Positions 1-6,035 of a stretch of 10,638 bases of DNA are shown here, one piece after another. The stretch's first letter is position 1, and every line of letters starts with the position of its first letter. The stretch is taken from assembly GCA_016934095.1 (NCBI GenBank), contig JAFGTO010000591.1:1-10638 (forward strand), read 5' to 3'. Source of the DNA: Candidatus Glassiibacteriota bacterium (GTDB lineage Bacteria; Gemmatimonadota; Glassbacteria; GWA2-58-10). A program made the translations under genes and the position numbers. Under the pieces are notes generated by a model. It was not told the DNA's origin, did no database searches, and was given only the letters and a program-made list of their open reading frames with translations.

Positions 1-231
1 CCCGGCCTCATCGATCTCTTCCAGCTCCTCTGCCCCGGCTACCTCCTCTGCCCCGGCCTCCTCGATCTCTTCCAGCTCCTCTACCCCGGCTACCTCCTCT
101 GCCCCGGCCTCCTCGAGCTCCTCCAGCTCCCCGGTCGCATCCCCGGCCTCTGCCCCGGCTTCCTCGAGCTCTTCAGCTTCCTCGACAGCCGCCCCGGCTT
201 CCTCGAGCTCTTCAGCTTCGCCGACAGCCGC
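1..231. repeat. Coding tandem repeats: three 51-base units, then two 39-base units
   Basis: Units starting at 1, 52 and 103 are 51 bases apart; the first two are nearly identical and the third is degenerate. Units starting at 154 and 193 are 39 bases apart and nearly identical. Both unit types keep the reading frame of the CheZ-like gene, encoding 17-residue units around EELEEIxEAGA and 13-residue units around AEELEEAGA. The array reaches the window edge, so the full copy number is unknown. Confidence 0.85.
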
Positions 232-1293
232 CCCGGCTTGCTCTTCTGCCCCGGCAGCCGCTTCTTCATCCATAGAAAAAGTAGCCCCCGCCTGTTCATC
301 TTCGGCCCCGGGCTCTTCTCCCCAGCTCAGCAGCTCATCCAATTCTTTCTGGCTGGCGAGTTCGTCCTCGCCCTCCTCAAAAGCCTCCGAGACAGGCGCA
401 TCTTCTTCTCCCTGCTCTTGCTGAGCTTCGGCGAACAGGGCATCGATTTCTTCCTGGCTGTCGGCCTTCCCGGCCACCGTCTCCCCTGCAGGCTCCTCTG
501 CAGACTCCGCCTCTGCGGCTTCGGCTGCAGCCTCTTCCAGGACCTCATCCGCCACTTTCTGGCGCTCTTCCGAGCCGATATAGGCGGCGTTCTCATCAAA
601 CGCACGCACTTCCCGAAGGGCCGTGGCGGGCGGCTCCGCATCTGAATACTTGGTGATCAGCTGATTGAGCCGCTCCTGGACCGAACGCAGGAGCGAGTGG
701 GCGGCCTCGATCTGCTGGGTGGTAATATCCTGCACCTGAAGAGCGTTCATTATGTCGTAAGCATCTGTCTGCGTGTCCTGGAGCAACTGGTCCACTTTAT
801 CCACCGCCGACTCATCCAGGCCGCCGGCCAGAAATTCATCCACGATTTCCTTGACCTTCACGCCCAATTCGCGGGCTTCTTTATCGTCGAACAACTGGCT
901 CAGGGTTTTCCTGGCCCCAGGGAGCTTCAGCAATTTCTCGACCGTGGCCGAAATACCGGCCACGGCCTCGTGCTCGGCTTTCAGGCGGTCCCTGATACTG
1001 GAAAAAATCCCGGTCAGCTCGTCCATCTTGCTCAGCATGTCGTCGATCTTGTCCAGCATTTCGTGGGTTGCTGTCTCGGTGGCGCTGGTCACTTTATCCA
1101 ATTGCTGGACAGCATCCGGCATCTTGGCCGAGCTCTCCTGGATGGACTTGTTCATCTCATTAAGCATCGGCGCCATTTCCTGGACAAAAACCAGCATGTC
1201 CTCCAGAAACGGTACCAAACGGCCGGCGAAAGTAAAAAAGGCCCTCAGCTCTTCAACTTTTTTCAGGATTCCCTGGATGTCTTTTTCCTGCAT
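1..1293 (-). CDS. CheZ-like chemotaxis protein phosphatase with two CheY-binding motifs and acidic repeat tail (3' end outside window)
   Basis: The frame is open from an ATG at 1293 to the left edge (431 residues, no stop), so the gene is partial. AGGAG lies 7 bases before the ATG, which supports this start. Residues 1-180 are rich in amphipathic, coiled-coil-like helix. Residues 187-193 read VQDITTQ, which fits the CheZ catalytic signature (E. coli D143 and Q147 in QDLTGQ); here the pair is D189 and Q193. Residues 279-287 (SQEEIDALF) and 314-324 (SQKELDELLSW) resemble the CheY-binding peptide of FliM (SQAEIDALL) and of the CheZ C-terminus (SQDQVDDLL). From about residue 325 the protein is Glu/Ala/Gly-rich with tandem repeats. 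By family knowledge, CheZ dephosphorylates CheY-P in the cytoplasm and so sets flagellar or twitching bias. The role here is inferred; no other chemotaxis gene is in the window. The catalytic motif alone would be modest evidence, but together with the CheY-binding motifs the case is fairly good. Confidence 0.7.
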   Translation of the reverse strand, partial: MQEKDIQGILKKVEELRAFFTFAGRLVPFLEDMLVFVQEMAPMLNEMNKSIQESSAKMPDAVQQLDKVTSATETATHEMLDKIDDMLSKMDELTGIFSSIRDRLKAEHEAVAGISATVEKLLKLPGARKTLSQLFDDKEARELGVKVKEIVDEFLAGGLDESAVDKVDQLLQDTQTDAYDIMNALQVQDITTQQIEAAHSLLRSVQERLNQLITKYSDAEPPATALREVRAFDENAAYIGSEERQKVADEVLEEAAAEAAEAESAEEPAGETVAGKADSQEEIDALFAEAQQEQGEEDAPVSEAFEEGEDELASQKELDELLSWGEEPGAEDEQAGATFSMDEEAAAGAEEQAGAAVGEAEELEEAGAAVEEAEELEEAGAEAGDATGELEELEEAGAEEVAGVEELEEIEEAGAEEVAGAEELEEIDEAG

Positions 1294-1617
1294 TTTTAGT
1301 CTCCTGTTGTCATTCGGCCGCTGTCGCTGTCCTGCCACCCGGGCCGGATTTCAAGCCGCCTGAGAACCGGATGGAAAATTTTTCAGTTTTCAAGGGGCAA
1401 ACTAAATTATAACATTTTTCTTAAATAATCCAAAAGAATTTATCCGCCGGCCTTGGAAAAAAACCGAGGCCTTAATCGGCGGGCCGCCGCAGAAAAGGTC
1501 AATTGAGCGACCAGGCGCATTTCATGCACCTTGCCGCAAGGTCAGCGGGCGAGCGGAAATAAGCATAACTGTATTTAAACTCTCTGATTCCCGCAGCCTG
1601 CAGCGAGTAACTTTCAG
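1294..1617. other. Intergenic region between rsmE and the CheZ-like gene
   Basis: No gene is visible in these 324 bases. The segment near 1381-1440 is AT-rich and holds a candidate promoter for the CheZ-like gene. A perfect inverted repeat, ACCTTG-ccg-CAAGGT, lies at 1528-1542, and a smaller one, GCAT-ttc-ATGC, at 1517-1527. Neither has a T-run after it. On the minus strand, CCGA-N8-TCGG followed by seven T lies near 1458-1480 and could be a weak terminator for the hrcA-dnaJ-rsmE transcript, but the stem is only 4-5 bp. Confidence 0.5.
1406..1433 (-). promoter_or_regulatory. Candidate sigma70-type promoter for the CheZ-like gene
   Basis: On the minus strand, TTGGAT (1433-1428) is followed after 16 bases by a perfect TATAAT (1411-1406), in an AT-rich island within a GC-rich genome. 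The -35 box is weak (3 of 6 matches). Transcription would start near 1400, leaving a leader of about 105 bases before the ATG at 1293. No sigma28 or sigma54 signature was found, although the product looks chemotaxis-related. Confidence 0.5.
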
Positions 1618-2418
1618 TCAGTAGAAATAAAGGTCCCGGCGCAACAACTCCCGCATCAGAATGAAACCCGCCACGGCAGCGGTTTCCAGCCTCAAGTCGG
1701 CGGCCCCCAGGTGCAGGCGCGGTGCTTGCATCTCATCGATCAGCGCCTGTTCCCCGGAGCTGAAGCCTCCCTCGGGGCCGATCACCAGAAAGTACTCGTC
1801 GCCGCCGGCAGTGGGCCGGCCGGGATCATTTTTTCTCCTCGACCGCCCGGTATCCTTGACACAGAAAGAAAGCGGGATCCCTCTGCCGACAGCCTCTGCC
1901 GCGAAGTCCCCGAAAGCTGCCGCCGGCTCGACCGCGGTCAGGAAACAGTTCCCGGACTGTTTGAGTGCGCTCCGGCAGACCAGAGACAGTTTTTCCACCT
2001 GCCGCCCGGGGTTCCCCTGAAAGGATGAATTATCGGCCAGCAGCGGCACGATACGGTGGCAGCCCAGCTCAGCCAGCTTTTCCACGGCCATCCGGATGCG
2101 CTCCCTGCGTCCCAGCGACAAGGCCACGCTGATCAGGGGCTTGACCGCCTCTACCCGCTCCACTCCCAGCACGCGGCCCACCAGGTCCGAGCCGCGCGGC
2201 CCCTGCTCGACCACCACCCGGTACCGTCCCCCGCAACCGTCGAGCACCTCCACCACCGCACCGCTTTTCAGGCGGAGGACATCCCGCAGGTGATGCTCTT
2301 CATCCGGCGGGAAAACCACCAGGTCACCGGAAATCGCCTCCCTGGGAACAAAGAACGCGGTCGTGCGGCAGATTTCCTTATTGTTCTTGGCTGCGGCCCG
2401 ACGGCCCAATCCGGACAC
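1618..2418 (-). CDS. rsmE: 16S rRNA (uracil(1498)-N(3))-methyltransferase RsmE
   Basis: RsmE is a SPOUT-class enzyme that methylates N3 of U1498 in 16S rRNA using S-adenosylmethionine. The family match begins at AFFVP near residue 22 (RNA-binding PUA-like part). AVEKLAELGCHRIVPL follows at about 110-125, and the knotted SAM site is seen as IGPEGGFSSGE (213-223) and LGAADLRLETA (237-247). The second motif departs from the usual LGxRILRxETA but keeps the Arg and the ETA. With the GTG start at 2418 the protein has 266 residues, near the usual 240-250. A TTG at 2496 would add 26 residues with no family counterpart; neither start has a good Shine-Dalgarno. It follows dnaJ (stop at 2527), the same order as in the Bacillus dnaK operon, and is probably co-transcribed with hrcA and dnaJ. 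The function is fairly certain, the start is not. Confidence 0.88.
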   Translation of the reverse strand: MSGLGRRAAAKNNKEICRTTAFFVPREAISGDLVVFPPDEEHHLRDVLRLKSGAVVEVLDGCGGRYRVVVEQGPRGSDLVGRVLGVERVEAVKPLISVALSLGRRERIRMAVEKLAELGCHRIVPLLADNSSFQGNPGRQVEKLSLVCRSALKQSGNCFLTAVEPAAAFGDFAAEAVGRGIPLSFCVKDTGRSRRKNDPGRPTAGGDEYFLVIGPEGGFSSGEQALIDEMQAPRLHLGAADLRLETAAVAGFILMRELLRRDLYFY

Positions 2419-2526
2419 TCCCGCAGGCAGTCTCTGCTTACCGCCGGTTGATAGTTTCCTGGTTTCAATCGCCGGAACCGCCAAACGGCCGGACAAGCCC
2501 CTTGCCGGTCAGAGGAAAGGGAAACC

Positions 2527-3681
2527 TCAGGCGCTGAAGGCCTCTTTCATCCGTTTCCAGAATCCCCGGCCCGCAGAGGGCGGGCTCTGGCTCTCGACCC
2601 GCTTCAGCTCCTCGAAAAGCCCCTTTTCCTCGGCGGTAACGCTGGTCGGTGTCCAGACTGTCAGACGGACCAGCTGGTCGCCCCGGCCCGAGCCGTTCAG
2701 GTGCGGTATCCCCTTGCCGCGCATGCGCAGGATCTTGCCGGTCTGGGTGCCCGCGGGCACAGTGATCCGGGCCTTGCCGCTCAGAGTTTCGATCTCAATG
2801 CTCGCTCCGAGCGCGGCCTGGCTGAACGAGATCGGCAAATCCAGCAGGATATCGTCCCCGTGGCGCTCGAACCGCTCGTCTTCCTCCACCTCGACCAGGA
2901 CAATAATGTCTCCTGCAGGTCCCCCCCGCACGCCTGCATTGCCCTGTCCGCGCAGGGTGAGATAATTGCCGGAACTCACCCCGGCGGGGATTTTGACCTT
3001 GATAGTCCTTTCTTTCTTGACTCTTCCCTCTCCGGAGCAGCTCCCGCAGGGGTCCTGGACCACCCGGCCGCTGCCGTTACACCTGGGACAGGTGGAGACA
3101 CTGACAAACTGTCCGATGATCGTGCGCTGCACACTGCGTACCTGGCCGGTGCCCTGGCAATCCGGGCACGCCCCGGTCTTCCCGTCCCGCGAGCCCGTAC
3201 CACTACAATTGTCGCATTTCTGCTGCAGCTTTATTTTCAGGGTTTTTTCCACTCCCCTGGCCACCTCGGCCAGGGTCAGGGTGAGGCGGACCTGGAGATC
3301 CCTGCCCCGGTTCGAGCCGGCCCTGGAGCGGGCATGGGTGCGCTCACCGAACAGGTCTTCGAAGCCGAATCCCCCGAAAGCCCGGGCGAACACGTCAAAG
3401 GCGTCGCCCACGTCGAAATCACCGAAGCCCCCGTATGCACCCCGGCCGGACCGCGCGAACGGGCTCTCGTGCCCGTAGCGGTCGTACTGTGCGCGCTTCT
3501 CCTTGTCGCGCAGCACCTCGTAAGCCTCGGAGACCTCCTTGAATTTCTCCTCAGCCTCCTTATTGCCGGGGTTCTTGTCCGGGTGGTGGACAACGGCGAG
3601 CTTGCGATAAGCCTTCTTTATCTCTTCCCCGGTTGCGTTCCGTTCAACTCCCAACACCTCGTAATAATCTCTCTTGGCCAT
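2527..3681 (-). CDS. dnaJ: Chaperone protein DnaJ (Hsp40)
   Basis: This is a full-length type I DnaJ of 384 residues. It delivers unfolded proteins to DnaK in the cytoplasm and stimulates DnaK's ATPase. The J domain spans about 4-70, with HPD at 33-35 and the conserved YDRYGH end. A Gly/Phe-rich linker follows (about 78-112). The zinc domain has four CxxCxGxG repeats starting at C156, C172, C198 and C212, all complete. The C-terminal substrate-binding domain follows, with VKIPAGVSSGNYLTLRGQG as a landmark. GGAGG lies 14 bases before the ATG, a slightly long spacing. The gene sits 45 bases after hrcA and just before rsmE. Its partners grpE and dnaK are not between hrcA and dnaJ, as they are in many bacteria, and must lie elsewhere in the genome. 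No defect is seen. Confidence 0.98.
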   Translation of the reverse strand: MAKRDYYEVLGVERNATGEEIKKAYRKLAVVHHPDKNPGNKEAEEKFKEVSEAYEVLRDKEKRAQYDRYGHESPFARSGRGAYGGFGDFDVGDAFDVFARAFGGFGFEDLFGERTHARSRAGSNRGRDLQVRLTLTLAEVARGVEKTLKIKLQQKCDNCSGTGSRDGKTGACPDCQGTGQVRSVQRTIIGQFVSVSTCPRCNGSGRVVQDPCGSCSGEGRVKKERTIKVKIPAGVSSGNYLTLRGQGNAGVRGGPAGDIIVLVEVEEDERFERHGDDILLDLPISFSQAALGASIEIETLSGKARITVPAGTQTGKILRMRGKGIPHLNGSGRGDQLVRLTVWTPTSVTAEEKGLFEELKRVESQSPPSAGRGFWKRMKEAFSA

Positions 3682-3726
3682 ACTTGCCGCACTTTCCTCC
3701 GCTTAATCGATAATGAGTGTTTAATC

Positions 3727-4758
3727 TCAGCCTTTTCCAAGCATCTCGGACAACAGCCGGCTGGTGTACTCGACCACTGAAATCACCCGGCTGTAGCTCA
3801 TGCGTGTCGGCCCGATCACCCCGATGATCCCCTTCATCTTGCCGAAACGGTAAGTATCGGTGATCACGGTAAAATTGGACAGCTCCGAGATTTCGTTTTC
3901 AGAGCCGATGGTTATAGTCAGCCCTTCGTCGCCGGCCCGCCGGCGCATGACCTCGAGCAGGTGATGCTTCCTGTCGGTCAGCATGATCAGCGAGCGCAGG
4001 CTTTGCTCGTGCTTGAACTCGGGCTGGCTGGCGAGGTTGGAAGACTCGCCTAGGATCAGGTCCGATGAGCTCTCTTCCAGGTCGAACAGGCTGTCTGCGG
4101 ACTGCACGAAAATATTGAGCGGATCGTCATTCGCCTCCACGGCCTGTTTCAGCCTGACAGATGCGGACCGGCGGATCTCGGAAAGGGTCAGCCCGCAAAG
4201 GCGCTCGTTCAGCCTGGAGGCAAGCCAGTCAAGCTGTGCACCGTCGACCCGGCTGTCCAGCTCCACGAAAATCGTTTTCACCAGGCCGTGCTGGATGGTG
4301 AGCACCAGCATGATCCGCTCTGAGCTGACCCTTATCAGGTCGACATGCTCGAGCACACCCTCTCCGACCACTGGAGCGATCCCCACGCCCAGCTCCTTGG
4401 TTATCACGCCCAGGGCCTCGGCCGCACGCCTCAGCATTATATCCAGGACCGGATCTTCCTGGACCAGCTGCATGATCCGCACCACCGGCGGCGGTTTTTG
4501 CCTGCAGCCGGCTACGCTGTCTACGTAGAGACGGTAGGCCTTGTCCGTGGGTACCCGGCCTGCACTGGTATGCGGCTGCTGCAGGAACCCTTTCTCTTCG
4601 AGGTCGCTCATCGTATTCCGGATGGTCGCCGCACTAAGTCCGAGCCCGCCGTGGCGGGCCAGGTTGCGGGAACCCACCGGAGTTACAGTCGAGATGTAAT
4701 TGTCGACCGTCGCCAGCAGGATGGTCCGCTCGCGTTCGGTAAGAGGCTCCGGGATCAT
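3727..4758 (-). CDS. hrcA: Heat-inducible transcription repressor HrcA
   Basis: HrcA represses class I heat-shock genes and is kept active by GroEL in well-studied bacteria. The N-terminal winged helix covers about residues 1-75, with LSAATIRNTMSDLEEKGF at 41-58 followed by the family signature HTSAGRVPT (63-71). The rest matches the HrcA dimerisation and GAF-like core, ending in GVIGPTRMSYSRVISVVEY. The ATG at 4758 is preferred because AGGTG precedes it by 6 bases; an upstream GTG at 4767 overlaps that ribosome site and would add 3 residues. The length is 343 residues, normal for the family. It is the first gene after a near-consensus promoter (4847-4819) and heads hrcA-dnaJ-rsmE. The family operator CIRCE (TTAGCACTC-N9-GAGTGCTAA) was not found upstream, so any autoregulation must use another site. 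Confidence 0.97.
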   Translation of the reverse strand: MIPEPLTERERTILLATVDNYISTVTPVGSRNLARHGGLGLSAATIRNTMSDLEEKGFLQQPHTSAGRVPTDKAYRLYVDSVAGCRQKPPPVVRIMQLVQEDPVLDIMLRRAAEALGVITKELGVGIAPVVGEGVLEHVDLIRVSSERIMLVLTIQHGLVKTIFVELDSRVDGAQLDWLASRLNERLCGLTLSEIRRSASVRLKQAVEANDDPLNIFVQSADSLFDLEESSSDLILGESSNLASQPEFKHEQSLRSLIMLTDRKHHLLEVMRRRAGDEGLTITIGSENEISELSNFTVITDTYRFGKMKGIIGVIGPTRMSYSRVISVVEYTSRLLSEMLGKG

Positions 4759-4818
4759 TTTCGACACCTAATTATGCTGAAAACCTGCAATTACTTGGCA
4801 GCCTGCCCATCTTTTCTG

Positions 4819-4847
4819 ATTATGGCGATGATCGCCGGTTTTGTCAA
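4819..4847 (-). promoter_or_regulatory. Strong sigma70-type promoter of hrcA-dnaJ-rsmE
   Basis: On the minus strand, a perfect TTGACA (4847-4842) and CATAAT (4824-4819) are separated by exactly 17 bases. Transcription would start near 4812, giving a leader of about 55 bases before the hrcA ATG. The promoter begins only 22 bases after the hemW stop, so it separates the hrcA group from obg-dprA-hemW, although read-through is possible because no clear terminator follows hemW. Confidence 0.75.
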
Positions 4848-4853
4848 TGACAA
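4824..4853. promoter_or_regulatory. Two adjacent short palindromes within the hrcA promoter (possible operator)
   Basis: GGCGAT-g-ATCGCC (4824-4836) lies between the -10 and -35 boxes, and TTGTCA-a-TGACAA (4841-4853) covers the -35 box. Both are perfect 6-bp inverted repeats with a single central base, and their centres (4830 and 4847) are 17 bases apart. A repressor bound at either would block polymerase. This is an inference from position. The sites do not match the CIRCE element that HrcA normally binds. Confidence 0.4.
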
Positions 4854-4868
4854 TGATTGCCGGCCTGG

Positions 4869-6020
4869 TCAGCCGGAGGGCCGCTCCTTGCGGGTCAAGC
4901 GTCCGAGGACCTCATCATAGATCAGCCAGCCGCGCTCGCTCAAAACAAAGCGGCCGGCACCGCTCACCGCCCCGAGACCTTCTTCCCGCAGCGCCTGCAG
5001 AGTGGTTTCGAGCTCCCCGCCCAGGAACGCCCCGATTGCAGCCGGCTCCACCCCGGATTCCAGCCTCAGGCCCAGCATTATTTCCTCGCAGAGCACCTGC
5101 TCGCTGTCCAGACGCTCGCTCCTGCCGTCAGAGAGCTTATCGCCGCCCCCGCCTTTCAGATACTCCTCAAGGTCTTCCGGGTTCCAGAATCTCAGGTCCG
5201 GCGGAAGGAAGGAGTGCGCCGCCGGGCCGCAGCCCAGGCAGGGCCTGCGGAGCCAGTATGCCAGGTTGTGCCTGCAGTACTCATCCGGCGAGGCCGCCCA
5301 GTTGGAGATCTCGTAATGCCTCCAGCCGCTGTCCTCGAGTTTCCGGCAGGCGGCCAGGTACTGTGAGCGGTAGAGCTCCTCCCCTGCCGGCGCCAGTTCG
5401 GCCCGGCCGTACGCCGGGGCTGTCCGCTCCAGGTGGTAACCGTAGAGGGAGAGGTGGCTCACTCCCAGGTCCAGCGCCGTCCCGACAGCTTCGAGCAGCG
5501 CACCCTCGGTGCTCTGCGGCCCGCCGAAAATCAAATCCAATGACAGGCGGCCGAACCCGGCTTCGCAAGCGTTCCCGACCGCGGCCCTGCAGTCGGCGGC
5601 CGAGTGGCTGCGCCCCAGCAGCTCGAGCTGCCTCTCATCGAAACTCTGGCAGCCGAGGGACAGACGGTTGACTCCCGCCGAGAAGTAACCGGCGGCCCGC
5701 CGCAGAAGCAGGTCCTCCGGGTTGCATTCCAGGGTGACCTCGGCCCCGGGCAGGATCTGCCAGAGGCTTTTTATCCGGCAGTAGACACGCCACACCTGCT
5801 CCGGCTCGAGCAGCGAGGGAGTGCCCCCGCCGAAATAGATGCTTCCCACTCCCAGGTTTTCCGGGTACCGCTCGACCGAGCGCGCCAGCTCCGCTTCCAG
5901 GACATCCAGGTAGCGCTCGACCAGGCCGGGCCCGGGCGAGGCTACCGAGTAGAAATCGCAGTAAGGGCACTTCCGATCCCTGCAGAAAGGCACGTGGATA
6001 TAGATGCCGAAACTCGTCAT
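4869..6020 (-). CDS. hemW: Radical SAM heme chaperone HemW (HemN-like)
   Basis: HemW binds a [4Fe-4S] cluster and S-adenosylmethionine and acts as a heme-transfer protein. It is often mis-annotated as coproporphyrinogen III oxidase. From the ATG at 6020 the protein has 383 residues, usual for HemW. The radical SAM motif lies at C13, C18 and C21 in HVPFCRDRKCPYCDF, followed by YFGGGTPSLL (62-71), ECNPEDL near 98-104 and a SLGCQSF motif. HemN has a fourth Cys after the cluster motif; here Asp-Phe stands there, as in HemW. One oddity is that the first two cysteines are four residues apart, where three are usual. GGGAG precedes the ATG by 5 bases, which favours it over the GTG at 6035 that abuts the dprA stop. 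It is the last gene of obg-dprA-hemW, and its position before hrcA is also known from Bacillus. Confidence 0.93.
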   Translation of the reverse strand: MTSFGIYIHVPFCRDRKCPYCDFYSVASPGPGLVERYLDVLEAELARSVERYPENLGVGSIYFGGGTPSLLEPEQVWRVYCRIKSLWQILPGAEVTLECNPEDLLLRRAAGYFSAGVNRLSLGCQSFDERQLELLGRSHSAADCRAAVGNACEAGFGRLSLDLIFGGPQSTEGALLEAVGTALDLGVSHLSLYGYHLERTAPAYGRAELAPAGEELYRSQYLAACRKLEDSGWRHYEISNWAASPDEYCRHNLAYWLRRPCLGCGPAAHSFLPPDLRFWNPEDLEEYLKGGGGDKLSDGRSERLDSEQVLCEEIMLGLRLESGVEPAAIGAFLGGELETTLQALREEGLGAVSGAGRFVLSERGWLIYDEVLGRLTRKERPSG

Positions 6021-6035
6021 GGCCTCTCCCGGCAC

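Noticed and set aside
238..645. Open frames on the plus strand and in other minus frames across 1-1300
   Set aside because: They lie opposite or out of frame with the CheZ-like gene. Their translations are Leu/Phe- or Arg-rich, as expected from the complement of a Glu/Ala-rich coding strand, and show no family motif.
1460..1500. GCCGATTA on the minus strand, close to a flagellar sigma28 -10 box (GCCGATAA)
   Set aside because: No TAAAGTTT-like -35 sequence stands about 11 bases upstream. The match lies in a GC-rich repeat-like stretch and could arise by chance.
3682..3726. ACACTC / GAGTGT in the hrcA-dnaJ gap, resembling one half of a CIRCE element
   Set aside because: Only one half-site is present. 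The other arm expected nine bases away is absent, and the matching half carries mismatches.
2701..3780. A 359-codon plus-strand open frame across dnaJ
   Set aside because: It lies antisense to dnaJ, which has every expected motif. Long antisense frames are common in GC-rich genes, and this one has no recognisable domain.
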